A DNA stretch of 64,000 nt from Chrysoperla carnea (GCF_905475395.1 NC_058342.1:8741140-8805139), one strand, 5' to 3'. Shown: positions 34,784 to 47,209, counted from the first letter of the stretch. The notes: generated by a model from the sequence alone, not told the origin. A program made the numbers and translations.

Positions 34784-36893
34784 ATTATTTATTTATTTAC
34801 GGGTAATACCCAGTTACAAATTTAAATATACAATAGTTACTAAAATTATAAACAATATGATGGCTTTAACAGCGTAGAATAATAAAATAACACAAATGAA
34901 GGTAATAGAACAAATGAAGGTATTAAAATTTTGAAAAAAGAAATAAAATACATATAATAGTAACAACAATAAGAAAATAACAATAATAACAATTTAAAAA
35001 AAATTATTATTTATAATTTTTTGAATAACTCCATATTCAAGTAAAGGGTGGACCATAGATTTGTAAAGGAAGATTAAGGGATATGTGGAAGAAAAGCGAA
35101 GAGTACTTTTGTTTATAAAATCTAGGGTTTGGTTAGCTTTTTTAACTACGGATGAGACATGTGTTTTAAAGGATAAATCATGGTTGAAAATAATTCCTAA
35201 ATCTTTTATTGATTGCTCTCTGCCTAAGGGTATATTCTGTAATTTGTATTCAAAAAATAATAGAGCGTTAATTTTATAAAATGATACGACTTTACACCTA
35301 TTTATATTGAGAGACATATTATTGATATGATACCACTTTTCAATCACACTGAATGCGTTCTGAAGATTTAAGCAGTCATTGGTATTTTCTATTTTAGTAT
35401 ATATTTTAAGGTCGCGAAAAGCGCAGCATTAACAGATGGAAGGAAAGAGATAATATCATTTATGAAGATTTTAAAAAGAAATGGACCAAGAAGAGACCCC
35501 TGTGGTACTCCACAAGGAACCGAATATTTTTTTGAGATTGCTGAAGATAATTTGACTGATTGTGATCTGCCTCTTAAGTATGATAAAAACCAGTTTAAAA
35601 GGGAACCATGTATACCCTTACTGGCAAGTTTGTTTGTAAGAATGCGATGATCAACTAAATCAAATGCTTTTGAGAAATCTAGGTAAATGGTGTCAACTTG
35701 TTTCTGAGATGCAAAAGCCTCTACTACATATTGTTGAAATATTAATAAATTTGTACATGTTGAGCGACCTGTGTAAAAACCCTGTTGCTCAAAAATAATC
35801 TCAGCGTCAATAATTTGCTGAATTTTGCTTAATACCAATGCCAACAAATATTTTTGCGATAGTGGGCTGAATACATATAGGTCTATAGTTAGTAACATCA
35901 GATTTGTCGCCCGATTTATAAATAGGTTTTACGTAACTATATTTAAGAATGGTAGGAAAGACACCAAGAGTTAGGGAATTATTAAACAGCACAGTCAGGA
36001 TAGAAGCAAGGGAGGAGGCACAAGACTTCAACAAAACTGGAGGAATATTGTCAGGACCAGGACTTTTTTTACATTTGACAAAAATCAATTGTTTTTGGAC
36101 ATCGTCTATTTCAAATTTGAACTGTGATAAGTTAATTGAGTTAAAAGATAAACATTGATTGTGTAAATTGTGTGAGTTATTGCTACGATTATAATTGTTA
36201 TACACTGAGGAGAAGAATTCTGCAAACAGATTTACAATGCCATTGTTATCATTTGAAAATTCACCATTCAAACGAACAAGACTAGGCTAATCATCGGATT
36301 TTTTTAAAGTAGTAAAATAAATGATTGCCCTTAAAAATTAATGATTGACTCAGAACTGCACATAGAAGATTCGATATCACTAATGTATGAAGAATATCAT
36401 TTTTTAGTTAACTACTACACTGACTTCGCAACACTTGGAATTGGAAATAGTCACTGAGAAGATGAGACTCTTTGTACACTTTATGGGCAATCTTTTTATT
36501 TTTTACCATAGTGATTAGTTCTTTTGAAAAACAACGTGGGAACGAGGAATTGAAGATTTTTTTAAATGGTGTGTGTTTAGATATAAATAGTTTTAACACA
36601 TTATAAAACTCATCGAAAGCAGTGTCCACACTAGATATACCAAATAAACTACTCCAGTCATATTCGGAAATATCTTTGGATAGGGATGTATAATCACAGT
36701 TATTGAAATCGTAGTCTAGATTAGATTGGTTTACAGAAGCAGTATCACAGTTGTAAGTATAAGTAAACTCCAACGATGGGTGGTAGCCTTCAGTCTTGAA
36801 AATTGGATCATTAGCTTCGTTCACTTCAATATACTTATTCATAGAAAATACTAGATCTAAGAATTTATTATTGCTGTTCCTTATGTTATTTAT
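34784..36893 (-). mobile_element. CR1/jockey-like LINE, 5'-truncated
   Basis: Same strand as msl-2. From its 5' side come the endonuclease C-terminus (near 36,890-36,780), a linker, RT, and a 3' end in an (AAAT)n tail at 34,784-34,800. It is unrelated in detail to the LINE at 30,550. Confidence 0.75.
34994..36893 (-). pseudogene. LINE endonuclease end and reverse transcriptase, broken
   Basis: Frames read in order: an endonuclease tail (NNKFLDLVF), a linker, KKSPGPDNIPPVLL (near 36,080), LDFSKAFDLVDHRI (near 35,660) and CGVPQGSLLGPFLF (near 35,510). The FADD box is damaged: a small deletion near 35,420 shifts the frame inside it and removes one catalytic Asp codon. A further block (MSLNINRCKVV, near 35,320) is the RT C-terminal side. 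Dead copy. Confidence 0.75.
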
Positions 36894-37539
36894 TTAAAAC
36901 ATCTGAACGTATGTGTACGTATCAAAAATTGATCTTCCTGCTTTAGGAAGTAATTCGGCGGAAAAGTCCATCTCATGCACATTTGATCACACAGTGGAGG
37001 GTATGTTGAAACTTGAAATCAGCCTCATTGAGCCACTGAGCCTCTATAAAAACTATTCCAATATAAAGAGTATGATTGTTTATCAGAACAAAGATTGTTT
37101 GTTTCTACCTTTTCTTCTTCAATGTCGGCTAATTGTTTTTAATGTCACTGAGAATAATTTACTTTAAAAGAGAAAAGAGAATCACAATTTTTAAGTAGCG
37201 ATACAAAATCGCAAAACTAAATTCACTATCACTAACAAATTTATTAATAAACAATAATTAACAATAATCACTATTAATAAACAATAATTTAAAATTTAAT
37301 TTGTTTATTCAATCACCATTCGTATTCTACTTGCGGACACCACCTTCTATTTATCTAACATTTACCAAAACTAGTGGATTTTATATTTTGGACGATTCTT
37401 AACACTTTTTTTCTTTATTTAGCCTCACTCTTTCGAGATATAATAGAACAAGAGGGACATGCAAGTTTTACTTTCGAACAAGTACGTGAGTTTTCTGTAT
37501 CGGAAAATGAAGATTAAAAGTTACTTTAACAAATTCCGG

Positions 37540-37813
37540 ATCATCAGCCAGGCAACCGGAGACCGTATGTCTGGGCGGAGAGCCAAAGATGCAAAGGCAC
37601 GCGAATGATGTTCTGTTAGAATGTTAACAGAGATGTTAAAAAGGTTTGCCAAAACATCAGCCAGGTAGCCGGGGACCATAACTCTGAGTGAAAAGTCAAA
37701 CATGTAAAAAAAAAATTTTTTGCAATGAACAGGTACGTTGCTGATGTTTTGTCAGAATGTTAACAGAGATGTTAAAAGCAGTTTGCCAAAACATGGCTGA
37801 TGTTTTGGCAAAC
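37540..37813. repeat. Two-copy tandem repeat ending in a perfect hairpin
   Basis: A module containing CATCAGCCAGG and AGAATGTTAACAGAGATGTT occurs twice (from about 37,541 and 37,655). It ends in a perfect 14-bp stem (37,781-37,794 with 37,800-37,813) and a 5-base loop. Confidence 0.65.
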
Positions 37814-37974
37814 TTTTTTCAACATATCGAATAAGGCCAAAAAAAATTCGTTGAATTTACTAAAGCTGATCATTTGAGGATTGGTTATAGTAGTTGTATA
37901 CACACACATACTGCGGTCAGTAAAGCGAACGATAGAACAGGGGTCAGATATATGCTATCGAAACGGTTACGATT

Positions 37975-38350
37975 TCCGTGGTATTTAAATCAATTTAATA
38001 AAGCTGATAATTGTTATACAGATTGTATATTGCATATAAATAATAGTTATGACATTCAGTCAGTTAAATATTAGAATAGGGCTGATCAGTCAGAATTTAT
38101 GTATGTACACTAAATAAATAATATTCATTTATGATTGCCGTGGTATTTAAATGAATATACTAAAGCTGAAAATTGTTATACAATTGTATATTGCATATAG
38201 TTAACAGTTATGACTGTCAGTCAGTTAAATGTTAGAACAGGGCTGGTCAGTCAGCTCTTACGAATGTACAATAAATAAATAAGTTATGATTGGCGTGGTA
38301 TTTAAGTGAATTTATTATAGATGAAAATTGTTAGAGATTGTATATTGCAT
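37975..38350 (+). repeat. Three-copy tandem repeat of about 155-162 bp
   Basis: Units begin near 37,977, 38,139 and 38,294 (core CGTGGTATTTAA) and share TTGTATATTGCATATA. The last unit is partial. Confidence 0.7.
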
Positions 38351-38912
38351 ATAAATAACAGTCATGTCAATTAGTATAATAACTATTTTTTATATATCTA
38401 TTCGAAAGATCATAGTTCCCTTCGTAGAGAAAAAAAATTAGATTTATGCCAGGAGAAAAAAAAGGTAAATTAGAACAGAAAATAAATGATTGTTAGTCTT
38501 AATCCCTAAAAAATCTCATTTAAATTGATTCAACTCACCACTTCCACCGATCCCGATATACCCTCCTTAGATGAAAGACTTAGATCTTCATTTGAAAGAA
38601 ATGGCATCTTTAAATACGTTTTATTGTCTATTGAAATGTTACATTTTTTGGCTTTAAGTCCGAGAACGCAATTTTATTTTTTGGTTGTAAAGAGGGGGCT
38701 AGTATATAGTTGAACCCATCTTTGTGGAGTCGCAACCATTGCTCCCAACCCCCTTCTTGTAAAAAAGGGTACGAAGGGTTTTTACGTTTTATCGACCAAA
38801 ACTATTCATCGCAAATAAAGTTTTTTTTTTATTTTTGGTTGCAAATTAAATTCTATACAATTTTGGTTCTGTAACTGTTAGTAATAAAACCAAAAATTAC
38901 AAAGTTATTAAA

Positions 38913-39520
38913 TACAAGCGAAAGCAAACAATCAACTGAGTTAATTGTTGAACTACCATGTAGAGACAGTGTTGATTACGCACTCGTTTATTTTTTTATG
39001 TCATGAAAGTAAAGAAAGATCACTCTTAGATAACCGCTGTCAAGTATATATAATGCGGCTGTGGTGTCACACACACATAACTGATATTCTTATGTAATAC
39101 ATACTATGATATTCTAACCTGCACCCTCACGTGTAAACAGTGATGTTTACGAAAAAATGTTTCAAACAAAAGTTGTTAATTTTTTATAAGGAACATGTTT
39201 TATTTTTGAACTTTTGTTCTATCTCTAACGGTTTAAAAGATGCAAGATCCAATTACCTATGTTGCTCTTTTACGAACTCCGCTCTTTTTTTTATGTCCTG
39301 AGCATGCTATAAAGATTTCAGCTTGATATATTTTTTCTTTTTTGAGTTATCGTGTTGTCGGGCGGACAGACAGGCAACCGGAAATGGACTAATTACATGA
39401 TTTGGTGAACACCTATACCAAAATTATGATGATGTTCGTAGCATCAATATTTTTTTTAAGCGATACAAATTTGGTACTAAACTTAGTATAACCTTGATAT
39501 ATTTCATATATACATGGTAT
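38913..39520 (+). repeat. Dispersed repeat R, copy 3 (near full length)
   Basis: Starts ACAAGCGAAAGCAAACAAT and ends ATATACATGGTAT. Confidence 0.8.
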
Positions 39521-39609
39521 TAAAATAGATAAAAATTTGGGAACAAATTTTCTTTTAATCGTTATAGCTTTTATTCTAGTCAGTTTACAAAACAATGCAT
39601 CACAGTATT

Positions 39610-40125
39610 TTGATTTTACGTCGAAAGTGCCTTATATACTTCTGTCCAAAACCCAATAGTTCAGAAGTTATGGGCACTATTAAATTTAACCAATAAAGTA
39701 AAGACATTGTCGAATAAAGTAGTTTTATGTTTTTATTATTTTATTAATTACAAAATTTCTACAAAAACTATAGCTGATGTAATTTTGCACCTGTTCGTAT
39801 TTTATTCAACTTTCTAGCATCAAAAATGGCTTAGATATGTCACTTTTTACGATAAGTACTTTTTTAAATGTTAAAATACTATGATTTTAGATATTATTAC
39901 TTATCGTAAAAAGTGACATATCTCAGCCAATTTTGATGCTATAAAGTTGAATAAAAAACGAACAGATGCAGAATTACATCATCTATAGCTATTTTATTGT
40001 CTATTAATAAAACATTAAACTGCTTTACCCAGCAATGTCTTTATTGGTTAAATTCAATAGTTCCCATACCTCCTCAACTATTGAATTTTGGACAAAAGTC
40101 CAAAAGGCACTTTCGACTTAAAATT
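39610..40125. repeat. Foldback (MITE-like) element
   Basis: Arms of about 250 bp are complementary around a 40-bp loop. The inner stem is ACTTTTTACGATAAGTA (39,842-39,858) with its complement (39,898-39,914). The outer text is CGAAAGTGCCT and its complement. Confidence 0.75.
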
Positions 40126-41365
40126 GGTCAGAGAATACACTCTTAAGCTATGGAAATAGAGTCACGGGTACCCTATATTTAATATGAATGATTGGGCATG
40201 GGTTTTCATCATATCTACATTATTTCTATATTGATATTAATAATAATAGATAATGTGCGTAGATTATGCCCACTGGGGGTACCACGTAAAAATACGCGCC
40301 TACAGAATCTGCCTCTTAAATGGCAAGGAACAGTCAATAACTAATTATCAACAAAAATGCAATGTCAATCATTAAAATGTTTTTTATAAAAATAATTTAC
40401 AGTGTAGGCGCTGAGTGGGTTTCGTGTTCTTTTTCAGGTCTCACTGAACAAGAATTTTATTTCGGCGTATTTTGCCCCGCTGAATCCGAATTTTCAATTT
40501 GAAAATCGCTCAAAGCGGGGAGAAATTTGTTATTAACAAATTAATTTTTTATACGGCCATAGCTCCTGAACTATTGAAAATTTACCAAAACAATTTTGTA
40601 CCATTTTATTCATTATTTATACATTAAAAAAAAGTTTATTTTTTTATACGTCTTTATACGACCAATAGAATCGTTGATATGATTAAAATAGTTAACAAAA
40701 ACGATATTGCACAAGGTCAGCGCGCAGTGTTCGGACTGTAACGTCCGTAGATTGGCCATTAATTAATATTTTTATTATTTTAAAGGTATGAGTCTCTATT
40801 TTAATGGCATGCAAATGAAAACACGTTTTATGCAATAACAACGAGACCAGCCTGATTGTAAGTACTAAGCTTTATCATTTTTCCGGCCCGCTATTAATTT
40901 ATAAGTTGAAACAGAAGCCTTAGCGAAAGAAAACCCCACATAATTATGTATGCGAAAATTAAAAATTTGTTCTAGTTTAAGATTTTTTTCATATATCTCT
41001 ATTAAAACTTGAGTTATTGCCACCGAACGCGATTGTATAAATCAATTCTGATTCAATCAAATGAAACATGAAAAAGGGGTGAACGTTGCATCAAGTCATG
41101 TATGTTTGTTTTTTTAATATGTTGTTTTCAGTGTAAATGCCATGTTACATCCAAATTTTCGACCTCGGTAAACGACCGGAACATACCGAACAATAAGAAA
41201 AATCGAAAAATAAAGATGGTTAAATTTGCAACAATTTTAGATCCAACCGGTTGTAAGACCGATAGTTTCAGAGATACAGCTTTTCTAAGTTTGTAATTTT
41301 TCAAGTTATACGATTTTTCGTTAAATTTTATCTTGTAATTCGTTAGAGAACAAAATTATAATGTA

Positions 41366-41868
41366 AACAAGTGAAAACAAACAATTGACTGAGTAAATTG
41401 TTAAAATACCATGTACAGACATTGTTGATTACTCTGTCACATCACACATACATATATGTCACACATATATAATTGATATTCCCATATAATACGTACTATT
41501 CAATTTGCTCCTAATTTGCGCTATCACGGGTAAACAGTGATGTTTACGAAAAATGTTTCAAACAAAAGTTGTTAATTTTTGTATAAAGAACATTTAAACT
41601 TTTGTTCTATCTCTTACGGTTTACAGGAAACCCAACTGACCTATGCTACTCATTTACGAACTTGACCTCATTTTTTACGTTCTAAGCACGCTTAAAAATT
41701 TCAGCTTGATATCTCTTTTCGATTTTGAGTAATCGTGATGACAGACAGACAGACGGGCGGTCGATATGGATTTTATGAACACCTATACCAAAATTTTGTT
41801 CATAGTATCAATATTTTTAATCGTTACAAATTTGGGACTAAACCATGTATATTTCATATACATGGTAT
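41366..41868 (+). repeat. Dispersed repeat R, copy 4
   Basis: Starts AACAAGTGAAAACAAACAAT and ends CATATACATGGTAT. It lies between the inverted pair 40,965-41,065 and 41,990-42,090. Confidence 0.8.
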
Positions 41869-42554
41869 AAAAATGTTTCTTATAAAGAAAAAAAAAGTTT
41901 TGTTTGAAGCATTTTTTGTAGTCTTTTCAGGTCAAAATTGACAAAAACTGAAATTAGGTTTACAATGCAAACAACATTGCTTTACATTGTAAACATATCA
42001 AAAAGACAAGAATCAGAATTGATTTCTACATCGCGTTCGGTTGCAATAACTCAAGTTTTAATATAGATATTTGAAAATAAAAAAGATTCTTAATAGTCCC
42101 GGAGCTGACCGTAAGAACGCGAGCCGATCAGCGGTACGCATAAAATATATTTTCCCTACTACTACTAACCATAGTCAATAGGATGGGGCTTTAGTGCCTC
42201 AACGCAGTGGGCACATATAACATGGGTGCTTTCTTGAAAGTAAAATTTTTGTTGACGAACTGTACCAACTTTGTCCTGCTTGGTAATTACTTTAAAATCT
42301 TCTATTCATTGAATAGAACAAAATAATATTTAAGTGCCTCGACGCAACCGGTGATAACACGGTGGCACGGATTTTTCAATGAATTTTCCCGTGTGCACGA
42401 ACTATACCCATTCCGATCCGCTTAAAACTTTAACCAAATGAAAATTTAAACAATTTTATATACAAAAAAAAATAAGTGCCTCATTAGTTGCGGTTCTATA
42501 TGCCTGGCAGGACGCCTAACATTTCGCGAGCTCCTATGCTACTATGTAGATAAC

Positions 42555-43072
42555 TCTTCCGTCCGTCCATCCGTCTGTGGTCACGATTACTCAAAAACGA
42601 AAAGAGATATCAAGCTGAAATACAGCGTGCTTAGGACGTAAAAAGTGAGGTCAAGTTCGTAAATGAGCAACATGGGTCAATTGGGTCATGGGTCCGTAGT
42701 ACCCATCTTGTAAACCGTTAGAGATAGAATGAAAGTTTAAATGTAAAAAATGTTCCTTACAAAAAAATAAACAACTTTTGTTTGAAACATTTTTTTGTAA
42801 ACATCACTGTTTACCCACGAGGGCGTTAATTAGGTACAAATTTTATAGTATGTATGTATTAATATAGGAATATCAAAGTGAATATCTTTTGTTATTTACA
42901 TGACGTCAAAAAAAAACAAACGATTGCGCATCAACACTTGCGCATTATATGAGAATATCAGTTAAATATGTCAGATATGTATGTACATATGTGAAATGTG
43001 ACAGAGTTATCAACACTGCCTATACATGGTATTTCAACAATTAACTCAGTCAATTGTTTGTTTTCACTTGTT
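42555..43072 (-). repeat. Dispersed repeat R, copy 5 (in left arm)
   Basis: Complement orientation, ending at the R start ACAAGTGAAAAC. Its 3' part is replaced after CGTCCGTCC. Most of it belongs to the 887-bp arm. Confidence 0.75.
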
Positions 43073-43135
43073 TAGAGTGCTTTTAATATTTTGCTCAATT
43101 AAAAGCCTTATAAAACGATAAAAATTAAAAATCAG

Positions 43136-43620
43136 TGCTTTTTATGCCGTTGTGGTGAAAATTTGGTACCTTTTGATCAAACTCATTTCGAAAAGGCCAG
43201 ACGAATGGCAATGTATCGAAAATATAAAAACCATAAATACGGAGACATTGATTTTCCTACAACAATGGAAAACGCTATGTATCATCCTGAGTGTTATGGA
43301 AAATTCGTGGTATTGAAAGCAAAATATAAAGAAGAATTTAACATGATGTTACAACGTGAAGGTGTAAGTATGATTTTGAAAATATATGAACTTATTAATT
43401 ATGATATTATTATTTTCGATAATTACTGGTTCATATTTTACACTGATTGAAGTGTCATAATTAAATAATTCTGAAACTAACTACTTCTTTCATTATTATA
43501 CCTAAGATATTCGATAATTTTTTAGCTTCCCGATAATGCTGCTGCTGGTAACCTTGAACAACCAGAAAATAGTGGAGCCAGAGGGGTATTAGGCCATAAG
43601 CAAAGGGCCTCCATCAGTAG
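43136..43620 (+). pseudogene. N-terminal exons of the FEN/XPG-CXC family
   Basis: Exon 1 (43,136-43,363) follows an AATCAG acceptor, and GTAAGT at 43,364 is its donor. It encodes a C-x2-C-x-C start, a basic stretch, then MYHPECYGKF, the same Y-H-x2-C motif as AVYHKDCYINF in the gene at 3-4,031. Together they form a putative C2HC-type finger. Exon 2 begins at 43,526 after TTTTTAG and keeps phase 0 (LPDNAAAGNLEQ...). It breaks off near 43,620, just before the right inverted arm. The rest of the protein is absent, so this is a deletion remnant inside the young element. Confidence 0.6.
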
Positions 43621-43639
43621 TTCTCATAATGCATATCTG

Positions 43640-44055
43640 ACATAGTTAACTGATATTCTCATATAATGCGCAAGTGTTGATGCGCAATCGTTTGTTTTTT
43701 TTTGACGTCATGTAAATAACAAAAGATATTCACTTTGATATTCCTATATTAATACATACATACTATAAAATTTGTACCTAATTAACGCCCTCGTGGGTAA
43801 ACAGTGATGTTTACAAAAAAATGTTTCAAACAAAAGTTGTTTATTTTTTTGTAAGGAACATTTTTTACATTTAAACTTTCATTCTATCTCTAACGGTTTA
43901 CAAGATGGGTACTACGGACCCATGACCCAATTGACCCATGTTGCTCATTTACGAACTTGACCTCACTTTTTACGTCCTAAGCACGCTGTATTTCAGCTTG
44001 ATATCTCTTTTCGTTTTTGAGTAATCGTGACCACAGACGGATGGACGGACGGAAG
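43640..44055 (+). repeat. Dispersed repeat R, copy 6 (in right arm, 5'-truncated)
   Basis: Mirror image of the matching part of copy 5. It starts at the ACTGATATTC part of R and ends at GACGGACGG. Confidence 0.75.
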
Positions 44056-45721
44056 AGTTATCTACATAGTAGCATAGGAGCTCGCGAAATGTTAGGCGTC
44101 CTGCCAGGCATATAGAACCGCAACTAATGAGGCACTTATTTTTTTTTGTATATAAAATTGTTTAAATTTTCATTTGGTTAAAGTTTTAAGCGGATCGGAA
44201 TGGGTATAGTTCGTGCACACGGGAAAATTCATTGAAAAATCCGTGCCACCGTGTTATCACCGGTTGCGTCGAGGCACTTAAATATTATTTTGTTCTATTC
44301 AATGAATAGAAGATTTTAAAGTAATTACCAAGCAGGACAAAGTTGGTACAGTTCGTCAACAAAAATTTTACTTTCAAGAAAGCACCCATGTTATATGTGC
44401 CCACTGCGTTGAGGCACTAAAGCCCCATCCTATTGACTATGGTTAGTAGTAGTAGGGAAAATATATTTTATGCGTACCGCTGATCGGCTCGCGTTTTTAC
44501 GGTCAGCTCCGGGACTATAACCAATTAATCGTGCTTGCTTTGTTGTTATTGCATAAAACTTATTTTTATGAGCATAAAATTAAAATAGGCACTCATACTT
44601 TTAAAATGAAAACCTTACAAGTGATTGACAAAAATATTCATTATTGGTCAATCTACGGACGTTACAGTCCGAGCACTGCGCGCCGACCTTGTGCACTATT
44701 GTTTTTGTTTAATATTTTAACCATATCTCCAAATGATTCTATTGGTCGCATCAAGACGAATAAAAAAAGAAATGTTATTTTTTCATGTAGAATAAAATGG
44801 TAGAAAATTGTATTGGTAAATTTTCAATAGTTTAGGTGCTATGGCCGTATAAGCAATTAATTTGTTTATAAAAAAATTCTTCCCACTTTGAGCGATTTGA
44901 AAATTGAAAATTCGGCTTCAGCGGGTCAAAATACTTCGAAATTCACATCTTGTTCAGTGGGGCCTGAAAAGGCACAAGAAACCTACTCAGCGCCTACACT
45001 AGTAGAGAGGAACTAGCCTACGTCATACAAAGAACACACCCTCCTGCAAGTTTCAGGTCTTTACGACCAGCGGTTTAAGCTTGCGTTGAACCGTCAGTCA
45101 TTCAGGACAAAGAATTTTATATGTATAGGGAAAAAATTTTATATTTTATGGAAAAAAATTTCTTTTCAATAAGTATAGACGTGTTTTCAATTACATTGTG
45201 GGCTTTATATCAAAGTTTTCTAACTAAAAATCAAACTTAAAACACGCATACTTTTGGTGAAAGTGGATATATGCAATTATTGTTATAGACGTATGTCAAT
45301 CGAGGTATTAAAAGCTCGAAATTATTTTTAAAAAATCAAGTTTTCATCAAAATAACTTAAGAACAAATTCTTAATTAAAAATTCTTAAGAACAAATAACG
45401 CTTAGAATAGTTTCAAATATAAGATCCAATAGTTTTGTTCCTATTTTCATGATTGTTCAGCATGATTAATTATTACGAATTTGTAAGCGCGCTCATGCGC
45501 GTAAATTTAAAGACCACACTTTCTGGCTAAACTAACTTTTTTTTCTCATACGAACAGTTTGCGTCCGATCGCGTAAAAATCACATATGTACTTCTAAATT
45601 TCGACCTGAAAAGTCTAACAATAAATAGGACTGTTCGAAGCTTTTAATGCCTGAACTTCATCAGATATCATTTTAGCTTTATACAGTAAACATATAAAAG
45701 ATGAAAAACGGAAATTTATCA

Positions 45722-46312
45722 AGGTATCGAGGTATACTAAGTTTAGTCCCAAGTTTCTAACGCTTAGAAATATTGATGCTACAAACAAAATTTTGCTACA
45801 TAAAATAACTTAATTAGTCTATCTGTCGGTTATCCGTCTGAAATATCAAGCTGAAATTTTTATAGCGTGCTCAGGGCGTAAAAAATGAGATCTACTTCGT
45901 AAATATACAACAGGTCAATTGGATCTTGGGTCCTTAGGATCCATCTTTTAAACCGTTAGAGATAGAAGAAAAGTTAAAATATAAAAAATTTCCCTTATAT
46001 AAAAAATAAACAACTTTTGTTTGAAAAATTTTTTCGTAAAATCAAATTAGGACAAAACTTTGGTGTCCATTTTCTTCAAAACTATAAAAGATAGGGAGTT
46101 GGAAATTTGCAGGTAGCTTCAACTAGTGGTCATGAAAATTTTACACATTATCGAAAAGAGAAAAAAATTCTACAAATGCTAGTAAATACGGCCGAAATTC
46201 CGCTAAGAACTTTTCTAACTTAGAAACAAATAATAAAAGCACTGACATTCAACACTTTCTACACAGGATATTTCAACAATTAACTCAGTCAATTTTTTGT
46301 TTTAACTTGTTT
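45722..46312 (-). repeat. Dispersed repeat R, copy 7 (centre replaced)
   Basis: Both outer parts of R are present in complement. The 46,045-46,255 part does not match other copies. Confidence 0.65.
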
Positions 46313-46499
46313 ATTATTATTTTCACCTGCTCAAAAACCCACATTCGCCCCCAAAAAACCGTGATTTGTCAGTTCCTTCGACTCGTCGTACTCAGGATAA
46401 GTTTTTATTTACATTATAGGTACGTGTGTTTTTTTCTTGCAATGATTGGCTTAGAGAGAGGGAGCATTACATTAAAAAAATCATAAATGTTAAAATTAC

Positions 46500-47126
46500 C
46501 TGTGATTGCAATGAAGAATCCTCTTGCCCATTTGGCACTGATATTGATGATTTTGTTGTAGTCGCGCTGGAACTTGATAAAGTATACGTCGATGTAGTCG
46601 CTAAGGTAACTCGTGAATTTTGGTTTGTAGCTGCTGAACTTACATAAACATACGGTAATATACTATAATCCGTTTGTGATGATAAATTTTTGTAATTATC
46701 CGTAAACAATGAAGCTTCACATATTAATTCCATTAAATTTGATGCAGCTGAATCATTCGAATTTAACGCTAAATCAAAAATATTTTTATAAGCAGCTGTT
46801 GTCTTAAAATAAACGCACAATTGTTTATAGCAACGTTGAATTGAACGTAATTGCCAGTTTTCACGATATTCCGTGTACACTCGACAACATTGACACGATG
46901 GTTTTAATTTTTTCCGACCATTTTGACAAGCCCGGCATACATGATGCTGACAATTACCGCGTGACGGTGTTTGTGGATCCAATGCCAAATTCGAACAAAC
47001 TGAACATGATAAGGACTGTCGTAAATATGGTACTAACCGGTATAAATCGGTCCATGTAGTTGGATCATCTTTATCAATTTTCATAATTAGTTTACATGTT
47101 GATAAATAAAGTGTTATTGCGTTCAT
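46500..47126 (-). CDS. msl-2: msl-2, RING exon (N-terminus)
   Basis: MSL2 is the E3 ubiquitin ligase and organising subunit of the MSL dosage-compensation complex. The 209 codons start at ATG 47,126 with MNAITLYLS, matching the MN-x-TALY(I/L)S start of MSL2 proteins. A RING finger follows: C41, C44, C59, H61, C64, C67, C78, C81. The segment up to residue about 145 (helices that bind MSL1 in known MSL2s) is clear, then a Ser/Thr-rich linker. The donor CACAG|GTAATT at 46,500/46,499 joins in phase 0 to the exon at 34,520. An in-frame upstream ATG in a tiny exon could add nine residues. Total 440 codons, shorter than the 773-residue Drosophila protein. Confidence 0.92.
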
Positions 47127-47143
47127 TATCGAACTACCGGCAA

Positions 47144-47209
47144 CTGAAAATACATTATTTATTTATGATTATGTTTTTTTTTAACAATAATTTACTTACA
47201 ATCTTCCAT
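47144..47209 (-). other. msl-2: Small 5' intron of msl-2 and possible upstream start
   Basis: Donor GATT|GTAAGTAA (complement at 47,199) and acceptor ATTTTCAG (complement at 47,144) bound a 56-nt intron. Splicing joins ATGGAAGATT (47,209-47,200) in frame to the RING exon, giving M-E-D-F-A-G-S-S-I before MNAITLY. Either ATG could start the protein. The conserved MNA start favours the inner one. Confidence 0.5.

Larger units (their letters stand above)
42094..44517 (+). mobile_element. Young transposon-like element with 887-bp near-identical inverted ends
   Basis: Arms 42,093-42,979 and 43,632-44,518 have equal length and, read side by side, differ at about two bases with no gaps. The ends read TAGTCCCGGAGCTGACC. 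TAA stands directly before the left end and directly after the right end, a candidate 3-bp target duplication. The 652-bp unique core holds two N-terminal exons of the FEN/XPG-CXC family. Near-identity of the arms means recent movement or recent gene conversion. It looks like an internally deleted copy of a larger autonomous element. Confidence 0.7.
40400..45000. mobile_element. Element with diverged inverted ends of about 470 bp, hosting a younger insertion
   Basis: Left arm 40,400-40,865 and right arm 44,521-45,000 are complementary with clear divergence. Both outer ends read AGTGTAGGCGCTGAGT. Between them lie an inner inverted pair (40,965-41,065 and 41,990-42,090) around R copy 4, and the younger 42,094-44,517 element. 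No coding sequence of its own was found. Confidence 0.65.
34521..46499 (-). other. msl-2: msl-2 intron 1 (about 12 kb), filled with repeats
   Basis: GTAATT donor (complement at 46,499) to AG (complement at 34,521). It contains a LINE (34,784-36,893), two tandem-repeat tracts (37,540-38,350), foldbacks, R copies 3-7, and the 42,094-44,517 element. Parts with nothing recognised: 36,900-37,530, 38,400-38,910, 40,130-40,395, 45,005-45,715 and 46,315-46,499. The segment 45,400-45,590 has a diverged relative at 59,470-59,640. Confidence 0.7.

Noticed and set aside
36913..37167. 84-codon open frame
   Set aside because: No recognisable motif, no splice signals that fit and no relation to the flanking LINE.
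44531..44803. 90-codon open frame
   Set aside because: It lies inside the right inverted arm of the 40,400-45,000 element and reads as non-coding repeat.
46841..47059. Plus-strand frame across the RING exon
   Set aside because: Antisense shadow of the clearly conserved MSL2 RING coding sequence.
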